Shown: positions 16,056-28,869, counted from the stretch's first letter. The stretch: DNA of 64,000 nt from Gammaproteobacteria bacterium (GCA_037388465.1 JARRKE010000002.1:42207-106206), one strand, 5' to 3'. Notes: generated by a model from the sequence alone, not told the origin. Program-made: numbers and translations.

Positions 16056-17120
16056 ATGAATAACGAAAAGACACTCGGCGAGCATCTAAGCGAATACGGA
16101 GTAAGCCGGCGAACATTTCTGAAGTTCTGCGCCGCCATGTCTTCGGTACTCGCCCTGCCGCCGACCCGCGCCGCCGAGATGGCCGACATGCTGAGCACCA
16201 AGCCGCGCCAGTCGGTTATTTACCTCTCGTTTCAGGAATGCACCGGTTGTCTGGAGTCGCTGACGCGCTCCTTCTCCCCGACCATCCAGTCCCTGCTGTT
16301 CGACGTCATTTCGCTGGACTACAACGACACCCTGATGGCCGCCGCCGGCGAGCAGGCCGAACAGGCCCGCGAGCAGGCCATGGAAAAGAACAAGGGCAAG
16401 TATCTGGTCGTGGTGGACGGTAGCATCCCCACCGGCGACGGCGGCGTATATCACACCGCCGCCGGCCATACCGCGCTCGACACCCTGCACCGGGTCGCCA
16501 AGGATGCCGCCGCCCTGGTTGCGGTCGGCAACTGCGCGTCGTTCAGCGGTATCGCGGGCGCCAAACCGAATCCCACCGGCGCCAAGGCCCTGATGGACAT
16601 CATCACCGACAAGCCGGTCATCAACGTGCCGGGGTGTCCGCCGATTCCCGAAGTGATGGCCGGGACGCTGGCGTATGTGGTGACCTTCGGCAAGCTGCCC
16701 GAACTGGACAACCTCAAGCGCCCGCTGACCTTCTTCGGCAACACCATTCACGACCGCTGCTACCGCCGGCCGTTTTACGATCAGGGCAAGTTCGCCAAGA
16801 CCTTCGACGATGAAGGTGCCCGCGCCGGCTGGTGTCTGTACGAACTGGGCTGCAAGGGGCCGACCACCTACAACAGCTGCGCCACCACCAAATGGAACGG
16901 CGGGGTCAGCTTCCCCATCCAGTCCGGTCATGGGTGCCTGGGCTGCTCCGAACCCAACTTCTGGGATGCCGGCGGGTTCTACAATCCGCTCTCCACCGGG
17001 CACTGGGGGACGGCGGAGGGCATCGCCCTGGCGGCGGCCGGCGGCGTGGCCGTCGGCGCGGCGGCTGCGGCTTTGGCCCGCGCACGACAGAAGAAATTTA
17101 CCGAGGAGGAAAACAAATGA
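16056..17120 (+). CDS. hynS: Group 1e [NiFe] uptake hydrogenase small subunit, Tat-exported
   Basis: 354 residues. The twin-arginine signal is SRRTFLKFCAAM at residues 17-28, so the folded HynSL pair goes to the periplasm. FQECTGCLESL holds the proximal-cluster cysteines; later cysteines lie in VGNCASF, NVPGCPPIP, HDRCYRRPF, LGCKGPTTYNSC and GHGCLGCSEPNFWD. A hydrophobic C-terminal helix rich in Ala, Gly and Val followed by RARQKK would anchor the enzyme. Start at ATG 16056 because GAGGAAC lies at ribosome-site distance; an ATG at 16041 overlaps that site. First structural gene of the hynS-isp1-isp2-hynL order known from Thiocapsa and Aquifex. Confidence 0.95.
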   Translation: MNNEKTLGEHLSEYGVSRRTFLKFCAAMSSVLALPPTRAAEMADMLSTKPRQSVIYLSFQECTGCLESLTRSFSPTIQSLLFDVISLDYNDTLMAAAGEQAEQAREQAMEKNKGKYLVVVDGSIPTGDGGVYHTAAGHTALDTLHRVAKDAAALVAVGNCASFSGIAGAKPNPTGAKALMDIITDKPVINVPGCPPIPEVMAGTLAYVVTFGKLPELDNLKRPLTFFGNTIHDRCYRRPFYDQGKFAKTFDDEGARAGWCLYELGCKGPTTYNSCATTKWNGGVSFPIQSGHGCLGCSEPNFWDAGGFYNPLSTGHWGTAEGIALAAAGGVAVGAAAAALARARQKKFTEEENK

Positions 17121-17770
17121 CCTTGCTTGATTTTGCCCGTGGTCCCGGGCTGCAATGGTCGCTGACCATTCTGGTACTCGGCATCCTCTGGCGCATTGCC
17201 GGCGTCTTGTTCCTGCCGCGCAAGCGCGATCTGAGCGAACCGCGCGGTACGGGTACCTGGCGCGGCGCGATCGGCACGATCTTCTCGCGTTCCTGGCCGA
17301 ATGCTGCCTTCCGCTCCCGGGTCCTGTTCTCCACCCTGTTGAGTTATGTGTTCCACATCGGCCTGTTCGTGGTGGTGTTCTTCTTTGTGCCGCACATCCT
17401 GCTCATCAAGGACATTACCGGCCTGTCCTGGCCGGGGCTGCCAAACAGCATCATCTACTTCGCCGGCGTATTGACCATCGCCGCCATGGTGGTGCTGCTG
17501 GTCCGCCGCTGGACGCACCCGGTGTTGCGGGTGATCTCGAATTTCGACGATTACTTCAGCTGGCTGGTCACCATCCTGCCGGTGCTTACCGGGCTCATGA
17601 CCTTTTCCCACCTGGCCCTGCGCTACGAAACCATGCTCGCACTGCATATCCTGAGCGTGGAACTGCTGTTTGTCTGGCTGCCTTTCTCCAAGCTGGGCCA
17701 CAGCTTTATGGTATTCATTTCACGCGGCACGGAGGGCGCCGCGTTCGCGCGTAAAGGAGCCCAGTCATGA
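17117..17770 (+). CDS. isp1: Isp1, membrane b-type cytochrome-like subunit of the hyn hydrogenase
   Basis: 217 residues with about five hydrophobic helices, resembling NarI/cytochrome b subunits. Histidines in helices (YVFHIGLFVVV, FSHLALRYE, LALHILSVEL, KLGHSFMVF) could ligate heme b. In the Isp-type hydrogenases this subunit takes electrons from HynS through the membrane. The ATG overlaps the hynS stop and its own stop overlaps isp2, so the four structural genes form one coupled unit. Heme binding is inferred from the family. Confidence 0.9.
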   Translation: MTLLDFARGPGLQWSLTILVLGILWRIAGVLFLPRKRDLSEPRGTGTWRGAIGTIFSRSWPNAAFRSRVLFSTLLSYVFHIGLFVVVFFFVPHILLIKDITGLSWPGLPNSIIYFAGVLTIAAMVVLLVRRWTHPVLRVISNFDDYFSWLVTILPVLTGLMTFSHLALRYETMLALHILSVELLFVWLPFSKLGHSFMVFISRGTEGAAFARKGAQS

Positions 17771-19128
17771 GTGCAACCGATATCGATACCGAACATCCGC
17801 TGGATACCGAATCCGCCCGCTTCAGCGTCAAGAAGCCTGAGGTCCGTTACGACAAGCAGGGTGACATGAACGACGACGAACGCGTTCATCTCGCCATGAA
17901 GAGTTTCGTCAAGGACTTCGGGGCGACTGCCGCCTCCCACATGGAGGCCTGCGTCCACTGCGGCCAGTGCGCCGAGGCCTGCCATTTCTACGTGCAGACC
18001 AACGACCCGAAGTACACGCCGATCTGGAAGCTGGAGCCGTTCAAGCAGGCCTACAAGCGGGAGATGGGCCCGTTCGCGCCGGTCTACCGCGCGCTCAATC
18101 TGAAGCATAAGGTGACGACCGACCAGCTCAAGCAATGGCAGGAACTGGTCTACGACTCCTGCACCATGTGCGGACGCTGCTCGCTGGTCTGCCCCATGGG
18201 CATCGACATCGCCACCCTGGTCGGCCAGGCACGCCACGGCATGTTCAAGGCCGGCCTGGTGCCGCATGAACTGTGGGCCGTGGCCGAGCGCGCCGAACGC
18301 GAGGGCAGCCCGCTGGGCGCCAAGCCCGACGTGTTCGCGGACCGTGTGGAATGGATGGGCGACGAAAACGACGTCGAAATGCATATCGACGAGGAACAGG
18401 CCGACGTCGTGCTGGCGATGTCCTCCATCGAGATCATGAAATATCCCAAGGCCATCGCCGATACGGCCAAGGTGATGAACACCCTGGGGCTTTCCTGGAC
18501 CTTCCGCACCGACGGTTACGAGGCCACCAACTTCGGCATGCTGTCCGGCAACAGCGAGTGGCAGCGCGACATGAGCATGAAGCTCATCGAGGCCTGCATC
18601 AAGATCGGCGCCAAGTTGCTGGTGTTGCCCGAATGCGGCCATGCCTACGGGGCCATGCGCTGGAGCGGTGCCAACGTCTACGGCAAGCCGTTGCCGTTTC
18701 GTGTGCAGCATATTTCCGAATTCCTGGCGGAAAACGTGCGCAACGGCAAGCTCAAGCTCAAGAAGGTCAACAAGTCGGTCACCTTCCATGACCCGTGCCA
18801 GGTGTCGCGCCGCGGCGGTGCCATCCAGGCCCCGCGCGATGTATTGAACGCGCTGGGCGTCGATCTGCGGGAAATGAAGGATTCGCACGGCTTCAACTGG
18901 TGCTGCGGCGGCGGTGGCGGTGTGGTGACGATTCATCGCGCCGATCCGGTCCGTTACAAGGCCTTCGAGATCAAGATGCATCAGGTCGAGGAAACCCAGG
19001 CCGAAATGCTGATCTCGAGCTGCTCCAACTGCCGTCAGACCTTCGACGATGGCCAAGAACACTTCCATTGGGACAAGACCATGCACAGCCTGCTGGAGCT
19101 GGTCGCCGACAATATTGCGGAGGCTTAA
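17767..19128 (+). CDS. isp2: Isp2, HdrD-like iron-sulfur subunit of the hyn hydrogenase
   Basis: 453 residues, no signal peptide, so cytoplasmic. The N-terminal third has two [4Fe-4S] motifs, CVHCGQCAEACHFY near residue 61 and CTMCGRCSLVCPMG near residue 133. The rest has CCG-domain elements: FHDPCQVSRRGG, NWCCGGGGG and SSCSNCRQTF. This is the architecture of heterodisulfide-reductase subunit D. In Thiocapsa Isp2 links H2 oxidation to the cytoplasm, possibly to disulfide or sulfur chemistry; that use is not shown here. It overlaps isp1 by 4 bp and ends 4 bp before hynL. Confidence 0.92.
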   Translation: MSATDIDTEHPLDTESARFSVKKPEVRYDKQGDMNDDERVHLAMKSFVKDFGATAASHMEACVHCGQCAEACHFYVQTNDPKYTPIWKLEPFKQAYKREMGPFAPVYRALNLKHKVTTDQLKQWQELVYDSCTMCGRCSLVCPMGIDIATLVGQARHGMFKAGLVPHELWAVAERAEREGSPLGAKPDVFADRVEWMGDENDVEMHIDEEQADVVLAMSSIEIMKYPKAIADTAKVMNTLGLSWTFRTDGYEATNFGMLSGNSEWQRDMSMKLIEACIKIGAKLLVLPECGHAYGAMRWSGANVYGKPLPFRVQHISEFLAENVRNGKLKLKKVNKSVTFHDPCQVSRRGGAIQAPRDVLNALGVDLREMKDSHGFNWCCGGGGGVVTIHRADPVRYKAFEIKMHQVEETQAEMLISSCSNCRQTFDDGQEHFHWDKTMHSLLELVADNIAEA

Positions 19129-19132
19129 ATAA

Positions 19133-20881
<1,749 letters not shown>

Positions 20882-20885
20882 AGCC

Positions 20886-21251
20886 ATGCCGGCGGATGAC
20901 AGCCAACCGGAGTTCGGGCTCAGCGACGCGATCAATCGCGTCCTGAGCGCCGAACAGTCGGCGACCGACGCCGTCGAAACGGCGCGTGACGAGGCTGCCG
21001 ATCTGCTCAAACAGGCGCGTGCGACCGCGCGCCGGATCGAATCCCGTGCTGATGCGCGTATCCGGGCGCTTCACCAGGGACGGGAAAGCCGGCTGGACCA
21101 GTTGCTGGCCGATATCCGCGCCGAGACCGAGGCAGTCCGCGAGGCACCGCTGATGAGCGAACACGATGCGGACTATGTGCGTCGTGCCGCCTCGGAAATG
21201 GCGGATGAACTGCTCGGCGTCAGCAGGGGAGGAAAGAAGGCCGCCTCGTGA
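20886..21251 (+). CDS. V/A-type ATPase peripheral stalk subunit, G/H-like
   Basis: 121 residues, mostly one charged helix (residues about 15-90, rich in Ala, Glu and Arg), as in the stalk subunits G/H of V/A-type ATPases that pair with subunit E. Sequence identity to named families is low, so the call rests on coiled-coil character, length and position as first gene of an otherwise complete ATPase operon. It starts 4 bp after hynL, with no room for a promoter or terminator, and its end overlaps the next gene by 4 bp. Confidence 0.65.
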   Translation: MPADDSQPEFGLSDAINRVLSAEQSATDAVETARDEAADLLKQARATARRIESRADARIRALHQGRESRLDQLLADIRAETEAVREAPLMSEHDADYVRRAASEMADELLGVSRGGKKAAS

Positions 21252-21976
21252 GTATCGTCAATGATGCGGCGTATACCGAGGCACGCATTCTCGGGCGCCT
21301 TTCCAAGCTGCCTTCAGAGCAGGACTGGTCGTATCTCAATCCCGTCAACGACTACGCGCATTTCCTGGCAAGCGCGCGTGCCACGCCGTTGGGTCCCTGG
21401 GTCCAGCTACTGCAGCCCGATGACGGTGCGCATGCAATCGAGCGACGGCTGCGCGCCCGCTATCTCGCTGAAGTCGAAACGCTGAGCCACTGGACGGTCG
21501 AGGGAACTGAGGATGCCGTGGCGTGGTGCCGATATCTGCCCTATCTGGGCGTAATCGAGCACCTGGCGCGTGAGGGGGAGGTCTACAGCTGGATGCGTGA
21601 AGATCCGTTTCTCGATGCCTGGATCAGCGGCGAGGATCGCGGTGGACTGAGTGATACATTCAGCTCACCGCTGGCCGCCGATGTCGGGATACGCGAACTC
21701 TGGCTCGCTGGCCTGCGCTCCCGGCTGCCCGCGTCCCTGGTCGAATCGGTCGCAGGAAACACACTGCTGGAGCGCGTCTCCCTGGCCTTGCATATGCACC
21801 CTGTACAGGCCGGTGTGGCCGAGGTCGCGCCATCGCTGCGCAGTCTGCTGCACCGCTATCTGGACGCCCGCATCATGCTGCCAGTCTATCTGGTGTTGTT
21901 TTTCTGGATGCTGGAACGTCTTCAGGCCGAATTGATCAGCCGGCGCATCTTCGAGGCCAGGGTGGGATTCGCATGA
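21248..21976 (+). CDS. V/A-type ATPase subunit C-like (central stalk socket)
   Basis: 242 residues; GTG start overlapping the previous stop by 4 bp. It is all-helical in appearance with a Tyr/Trp-rich body (SYLNPVNDYAHFLASARATPLG, WCRYLPYLGVIEHL) and a hydrophobic helix near the C-terminus (ARIMLPVYLVLFFWMLERLQ). Family motifs are not clear. It fills the place of the C/d subunit, the only standard subunit otherwise missing, directly before subunit I. It is shorter than typical subunit C (about 320-350), so this is a divergent bacterial form. Function is inferred from context. Confidence 0.55.
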   Translation: MSIVNDAAYTEARILGRLSKLPSEQDWSYLNPVNDYAHFLASARATPLGPWVQLLQPDDGAHAIERRLRARYLAEVETLSHWTVEGTEDAVAWCRYLPYLGVIEHLAREGEVYSWMREDPFLDAWISGEDRGGLSDTFSSPLAADVGIRELWLAGLRSRLPASLVESVAGNTLLERVSLALHMHPVQAGVAEVAPSLRSLLHRYLDARIMLPVYLVLFFWMLERLQAELISRRIFEARVGFA

Positions 21977-23808
21977 GCCTGCGTCCGGTTCCGGCCCGTT
22001 GGTTCGAGATCGTGGTGCCGCGCACCTCATGCGTCATCGCGCTGGAAGCGCTCGCCGCCACCGGCGAGGTCGAACTGGAAATGCGCGAAGGGCGCCAGCA
22101 AAGCCTGCGGCTCGACGTCATGCGTGAACAGGTGGCGCATTACGACAAGCTGACGCGTCGTTATCAGACCTGGTGGCCCGAGCCGGTCTTTCAGCGCGTC
22201 GGGCAGGAAGACCTGCCGCCCGAATCGGTGCTGGACACCGCGCTTCAGCACATCGAGGACTGGCAGGTCGATGCCGACACGTCCATCAACACCCTGGAGT
22301 CGTTGCGTTCGCAGCGCGAGGAATGCCAGTTCTGGCGCGAGGCCCTGACTGCATTGCATACGGCGGGAATCGAGTTGTCCCTGCTGAGCCGCGGCGAGTT
22401 CCTGTCGGTCAAGTGCTGCTGCCAGCTGCCTGAAGGATCCCAGCCTGTTTACGAGGACGTGCTGTCGCTGCCGTTCTATACGCCCACCGGCGCCTGCCTG
22501 CTGGCGCTGGTGCCGGGCAACCGCGAAGGCGTTTTCATGCGCGGCATGAGTCTCGCCCACGCGGTATGCCGCGATCTGCCCGACTGGCTGCAGGATGTGA
22601 CGGACTTCGAGGCGCAGATCGCCGCGCGCGAGCAGGCCATCGCCGCCGAGGATGCGCAGTACCGGGAGCAGCTGGCCGATATCAATCAGCGCCACGACAT
22701 GCCCTCGGCCCTCGGTGAGCTGGAGCGCGGCAAGTGGCTGCTGCAGCATGTAGACAATCTGCCAGCAAGCGCGCACCTGTCCTGGCTGACCGGCTGGACC
22801 ACGCTCGAGAACACCGAGCCGCTGGACAAGGCGCTGGAAAAGGCCGGCGTCAGAGGACTGGTGCATTTCCCGCCGGCCCCCACCGACAAGTCGCCCCCGC
22901 TGCGCATGCGCCACAGCAGCTGGGTCAGGCCGTTCGAGGTGTTCACGCGTGCGCTGGGCATTCCCGGCCGCGACGAGGCGGATCCCAGCGCGCTGCTGGC
23001 GGTGATCGTGCCGCTGATGTTCGGCTACATGTTCGGCGACGTGGGGCAGGGCGCGGTATTGGCGGTCGCCGGCCTGATCCTGCAGCGCCGCTGGCCGGTG
23101 GCGCGCATTCTGGTGATCTGCGGCGGCGCGGCCGTATTATTTGGCGCGTTGTTCGGCAGCGTGTTTTCGCTGGAAAACCTGCTCCCGCCGCTCTGGCTGC
23201 ATCCGCTCTCCGATCCCCTGTTATTGCTGGAGATTCCGCTGATCGGCGGGGTCCTGCTGCTTACGCTGGGGATTGTCATCAACGGGTTCGAGTCGCGCTG
23301 GCGCCGCCCCGGCGGTTTCGCCTGGGTTGGGGATGCCGGGTTTCTGGTCATTTACTGGGGCCTGGTGGGCGGTTTTCTGAACAGCGGACTTTTCATGCTG
23401 GCCCTGCTGGGCCTGCTGGTGTATCTGCTGGGCCATGCCGAGCGCGGCCGCATGCTGGCGAGCATGCTCGGTGCGCTGGCACACCTCATCGAGACGACCT
23501 TCCAGATCCTGATCAACACCCTTTCCTTTTTGCGTGTCGGCGCCTTCGCATTGGCGCATGCCGGGCTATCCTCTGCAGTGATCAGCCTGGCGGAAACCAC
23601 CGGCAACCGGTTCGGCTTTGTGGTGATCCTGGTCATCGGCAATGTCCTGATCCTCGCCATCGAAGGGCTGGTGGTATCCATTCAGACCACCCGTCTGGTG
23701 TTGTTTGAGTTTTTTGTGCGCTTTCTTCAAGGTACGGGCAGACCCTTTCGGCCCGTGCCTTTCCCCCCCTCGGCCAACAGGAGTGATCATGTCCAGAAAA
23801 ATTCGTAA
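21973..23808 (+). CDS. ntpI: V/A-type ATPase membrane subunit I (a)
   Basis: 611 residues. The N-terminal half (about 1-330) is soluble and coiled-coil rich and contacts the peripheral stalks. The C-terminal half has several membrane helices, with PLMFGYMFGDVGQGAVLAV and FLRVGAFALAHAGLSSAVISLAE matching conserved subunit I regions; the Arg/His in LRVGAFALAHAG lies at the ion path facing subunit K. It overlaps subunit C by 4 bp and extends 20 bp into the K gene. Shorter than many homologues but with all recognisable parts. Confidence 0.92.
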   Translation: MSLRPVPARWFEIVVPRTSCVIALEALAATGEVELEMREGRQQSLRLDVMREQVAHYDKLTRRYQTWWPEPVFQRVGQEDLPPESVLDTALQHIEDWQVDADTSINTLESLRSQREECQFWREALTALHTAGIELSLLSRGEFLSVKCCCQLPEGSQPVYEDVLSLPFYTPTGACLLALVPGNREGVFMRGMSLAHAVCRDLPDWLQDVTDFEAQIAAREQAIAAEDAQYREQLADINQRHDMPSALGELERGKWLLQHVDNLPASAHLSWLTGWTTLENTEPLDKALEKAGVRGLVHFPPAPTDKSPPLRMRHSSWVRPFEVFTRALGIPGRDEADPSALLAVIVPLMFGYMFGDVGQGAVLAVAGLILQRRWPVARILVICGGAAVLFGALFGSVFSLENLLPPLWLHPLSDPLLLLEIPLIGGVLLLTLGIVINGFESRWRRPGGFAWVGDAGFLVIYWGLVGGFLNSGLFMLALLGLLVYLLGHAERGRMLASMLGALAHLIETTFQILINTLSFLRVGAFALAHAGLSSAVISLAETTGNRFGFVVILVIGNVLILAIEGLVVSIQTTRLVLFEFFVRFLQGTGRPFRPVPFPPSANRSDHVQKNS

Positions 23809-24151
23809 TACGGCTGTTCTGCTCGTACTGGTTACGACAGCTGCCAGCGTGTTGCTCACCGCGGTGTTGTGGACCGACGCCTGGGCCGCCGCCGAAAACG
23901 CCGCCACGGTCGCGGCGCCGGTGATGAGCGGCAATACGTGGGTCGGCGGATTGATCGCCGCCGCGCTGGCCACCGGCATGTCCTCGCTGGCGGCGGGCAT
24001 CGCGGTCGGCAGGGTCGGTTCCGCGGCCGTCGGCGCCATGGCCGAGAAACCCGAACTGTTCGGTCGTCTGCTGATCCTGGTCGGTCTGGCGGAAGGTATC
24101 GCCATTTACGGCCTGATCATCTCGATCCTTATTCTCAACCGACTGGTCTGA
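23789..24151 (+). CDS. ntpK: V/A-type ATPase rotor-ring subunit K (c)
   Basis: 120 residues. After an N-terminal hydrophobic segment ending WTDAWAAAENA, which may be a cleaved leader or an extra helix, there is a single two-helix hairpin: GLIAAALATGMSSLAAGIAVG, then a polar loop AMAEKPELFGR, then ILVGLAEGIAIYGLIISILIL. The ion-binding Glu is in GLAEGIAIYG. Relative to Na+-binding c subunits, the Gln of helix 1 appears replaced by Val and the Ser/Thr after the Glu by Gly, while the Tyr is kept. ATG 23789 has an AACAGGAG site; it overlaps the end of subunit I. Confidence 0.9.
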   Translation: MSRKIRNTAVLLVLVTTAASVLLTAVLWTDAWAAAENAATVAAPVMSGNTWVGGLIAAALATGMSSLAAGIAVGRVGSAAVGAMAEKPELFGRLLILVGLAEGIAIYGLIISILILNRLV

Positions 24152-24162
24152 TCGCGGACGTC

Positions 24163-24480
24163 ATGCGGGTCTTGTTTCTCGGGGATGAATTGAGCGCGGC
24201 CGCGTTTCGCATGGCGGGCTGCCAGTCCCTGGCGGTCGGCCCGGAGGAGGCACTGCTCGCCCTGGAGGCGCATCTGCCCCACGTCGACATGCTGATCATG
24301 ACCGTCGATATCGCCCGCGGCCTGCCGGCCGACGTCATGCGTGATCTGCGTCAGCGGACGATGCCCCTGGTGCTTGAGGTGCCGGATGTGCGTCGGCTTT
24401 CGGAACCGGGGGACTTCACCAGTGCAATCCGCAGTCACCTCGGCTTGCGCGAGGACTTTGCCCACGGAGCGTCACAATGA
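24163..24480 (+). CDS. ntpF: V/A-type ATPase subunit F
   Basis: 105 residues with the small Rossmann-like pattern of subunit F: MRVLFLGDELSAAAFRMAG at the start and EAHLPHVDMLIMTVDIARGLP in the middle. Subunit F sits on the central rotor with D. It starts 11 bp after ntpK and overlaps ntpE by 4 bp. The ATG at 24163 matches the start of the conserved fold; the longer in-frame extension overlaps ntpK. Confidence 0.85.
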   Translation: MRVLFLGDELSAAAFRMAGCQSLAVGPEEALLALEAHLPHVDMLIMTVDIARGLPADVMRDLRQRTMPLVLEVPDVRRLSEPGDFTSAIRSHLGLREDFAHGASQ

Positions 24481-25100
24481 AGGCCGAGCAGCAAACCGAA
24501 GTCCTGACCGAATACCTGGAAGACGAGGGACGCAAGCGCAGCGAGGCGATCCTTGAGCAGGCCCGGCATGAGGCCGAGGAGACCATACGGACAGCTTTCC
24601 GGGCCGCCCGTACACGCGCGGCCACGGCGGTGGCCGAGGAACGGACCCTGATCGCCCGTGAAACCGAATACGCCAAGTCGCGCCTGGCGACCGCGCGCCG
24701 CCAGCACCACCAGCGCCATTTCACCGCTCTCCTGGAGCAGGCGCGTGAGGTTTTGCGCGAGACCTTGCTGGAGGGTTGGAAGTCGCCGCGGGTGCAGACC
24801 GCATGGCTGGAAAACATCGTTCGCCATGCCTGCGCCGTGTTGCCCAAAGGGGTCTGGGAGATTCATCACGGTGCCGTCTGGGACACGCGCCAGGAGCACC
24901 CGGTAAGGGAACAGCTGGCTTACTGCAGCGACGTGGATCCACGCTTCGTACTCGACGACATGATCGAGGCGGGTATCCGTATACACGTTGAAGGTGTGAT
25001 CTTCGACGGTACCCTGAACGGGTTGCTGGCCCATGACGAGGGCATCAATGCACGTCTGCTGGCCTGTCTGGAGCGCATTGCCGGGGAGGAAACGCCGTGA
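24477..25100 (+). CDS. ntpE: V/A-type ATPase peripheral stalk subunit E
   Basis: 207 residues. The N-terminal 100 residues are a long charged helix (RKRSEAILEQARHEAEETIR) typical of stalk subunit E. The C-terminal globular part holds DPRFVLDDMIEAGIRIHVEGVIFDGTLNGLL-like sequence. It pairs with the G/H-like protein encoded at 20886. It overlaps neighbours on both sides by 4 bp, consistent with one coupled operon. Confidence 0.85.
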   Translation: MKAEQQTEVLTEYLEDEGRKRSEAILEQARHEAEETIRTAFRAARTRAATAVAEERTLIARETEYAKSRLATARRQHHQRHFTALLEQAREVLRETLLEGWKSPRVQTAWLENIVRHACAVLPKGVWEIHHGAVWDTRQEHPVREQLAYCSDVDPRFVLDDMIEAGIRIHVEGVIFDGTLNGLLAHDEGINARLLACLERIAGEETP

Positions 25101-26855
25101 GCGGACAGCAGGCAACCATTATCGAAATCCAGGGCCCGTTGTTACGGGCCCGTACCACGCGGCCGTTCTCCCTGTTCGAATCGGTGCAGGTCGGTGAGCA
25201 CCGACTGCTCGGCGAGGTTATTCGTCTCAACAAAAACGAGATCACCGTCCAGGTCTACGAGGACAGCACGGGATTGTCCCCGGGCGACGAGGTCACCGGA
25301 CACGGCCAGCCGCTGTCGATCCCGTTGTCACCCGCGGTACTCGGCGGCATCTTCGACGGGCTGCTGCGCCCGCTGACCGGTTTCGATACGCCGTTCGTAC
25401 CGCGCGGATTTCAACCCAAGCTGGATGACACCTTCCGCTTCGAGCCGATGATTGCCGTCGGCACCGAGGTGGCCGCCGGCCAGCCCATCGCCAAGGTCAG
25501 CCGTGCCAACGCCGCCGATCAGTTGCTGCTGACGCCGCCCGATCTGGCCGGCCGGGTCGACCGCCTCGTCGAGGCCGGCGAATACACCATCGGCGACGTA
25601 TTGTGCGAGATCGAAACCCCGCACGGGCGCCGGGAAATGCAGGGCGTCCATCATTGGCCGGTGCGGGTGCCGCGGCCGATCGCCGAACGGCTGCCGGTCT
25701 CCCAGCCGCTGATTACCGGGCAGCGTATTCTGGACTCGCTGTTCCCGGTCGCGCTCGGCGGCAAGGCGGCGGTGCCGGGCGGTTTCGGTACCGGCAAGAC
25801 CGTGTTGCTGGAAACGCTGGCACGCTGGTGCAGCGCGGACGTGATCGTCTACGTCGGTTGCGGGGAACGTGGCAACGAACTGACGGGCATGCTGGAGGAA
25901 TTCCCGCAACTGGTCGATCCGCGCAACGACCGGCCGCTCATGGAGCGTACGGTGATCATCGCCAATACCTCCAACATGCCGGTGGCCGCGCGCGAGGCGA
26001 GCATTTATACCGCGATTACCGTGGCCGAGTACTTCCGCGACCAGGGCCTGGACGTCGCCCTGATGGCCGATTCGACCAGCCGCTGGGCGGAGGCCCTGCG
26101 CGAAATCTCCGGGCGGCTTGGCGAACTGCCGGGGGAGGCTGGTTATCCCGCCTACCTCAGTTCCCGCTTGGCTGATTTCTACGAACGCGCTGCACGGGTG
26201 CGGACCCTGAGCGGGGAAGAAGGCTCGGTGACTGTCATGGGCACGGTCAGTCCGCCTTCCGGCGATTTTTCCGAACCGGTGGTTGTGCACACCAAGCGCT
26301 ATGTACGCTGTTTCTGGGCGCTGGACGCACAGCGCGCACAGGCGCGCATGTATCCGGCTATCAACCCGCTGCTGTCCTACTCGGAGGACGCCGACGTGCT
26401 GTCCGGCTGGTGGCAGACCCAGGGCAACAGCCGCTGGCAGGAGCTGCGCCGATCGGTATTGGGTCTGTTGGAGGACCAGGTCCGCCTTGAACGTATGGCG
26501 CGCATCATCGGCAAGGACGCAATGCCGTATCGACAACAGCTGCGTCTGGCCTGCGCCGAACTGGTCAACGACGCCTTCCTGCGCCAGTCGGCCTTTTCCG
26601 AAATCGACCGCTATTGCTCACCGGGGCGCCAGACCGCGATTCTCGAGCTGCTGATGCGCTTCATGGATCAGGCCGAGCAGGCCGTGGCGCGTGCCGTGCA
26701 TCCGGACCGTATTACCGAGTTGCCGATCTATCGTCGCCTGCAGCGCATGAGCGAGGAGATCGGCGAAGATCAGATGGAAACCTTCGAAACGCTCAAGCAC
26801 CAGCTGGACGAGGAGATGCAGTCCCTGCTCGATCAGCACGGCGCGGAGGAAGCCC

Positions 26856-26866
<11 letters not shown>
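25097..26866 (+). CDS. ntpA: V/A-type ATPase catalytic subunit A
   Basis: 589 residues, GTG start overlapping ntpE. Walker A is GGFGTGKTVLLETL near residue 232, preceded by QRILDSLFPVALGGKAAVPG. The A-type bulge region and the motif MADSTSRWAEALREISGRLGELPGEAGYPAYL are intact. This subunit hydrolyses or makes ATP in the cytoplasmic head. Length and motifs are normal for the family. Direction of work (H+ or Na+ pumping versus ATP synthesis) cannot be decided from this subunit. Confidence 0.97.
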
Positions 26867-28251
<1,385 letters not shown>

Positions 28252-28259
<8 letters not shown>

Positions 28260-28845
28260 AGACCTGACACCCTCGCAGTCCGTATTGCTGGAGCTGCGCG
28301 AAGAGCGCACCGTGATGCGCGAGGGACACGCCTTTCTGGACGAAAAGCGCGCCCTGGTCGCCGCCGAGATCATTCACCAGCTCAAAGGCTTCATCGAAGT
28401 GCGCCGCCGCTTCGAAACGGCGTTCGCCGCCGCCGTGCAGGCATTGCAGATGGCGTCGGCTCGGCACGGCCTGGACGGCCTGCAAACCTATCCGCCCGCC
28501 GGCCTCGAGGGCGTGAAGCTGCATGCCGCACCCCGTGAACTGCTGGGCGTATCTCTGGTGGATGTCGAGACCGAGGTGGCGGACGAGATTCCGGCCGCCG
28601 GCCTGAGTCCGGAAGGCGATCTCTGCCGTTCGCGCTTTCGCGACCTGGTCATTTTGTGCGCGGAGATGGCGGCGCTGGAAGGCAACCTCAACCGGCTGTA
28701 CGAGGATTACCTGAAGACGGAACGGCGCACCCGGGCGCTGGAGGATGTGCTGATTCCCGAATTGAGCGACGATATCCGCGAACTGGAATCGATGATCGAA
28801 ATGCTGGAGCAGGAGGACGCCCTCAGGGTCCGCAGCGCCGGCTGA
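28252..28845 (+). CDS. ntpD: V/A-type ATPase central rotor subunit D
   Basis: 197 residues, the rotor shaft. It opens DLTPSQSVLLELREERTVMREG, and has long N- and C-terminal helices that would form the coiled coil, ending RTRALEDVLIPELSDDIREL. Last gene of the ATPase set; the P-type ATPase starts 24 bp later. With it, all standard subunits are accounted for. Confidence 0.92.
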
Positions 28846-28869
28846 ATATGATTCGTTGAGCGCTGCATC

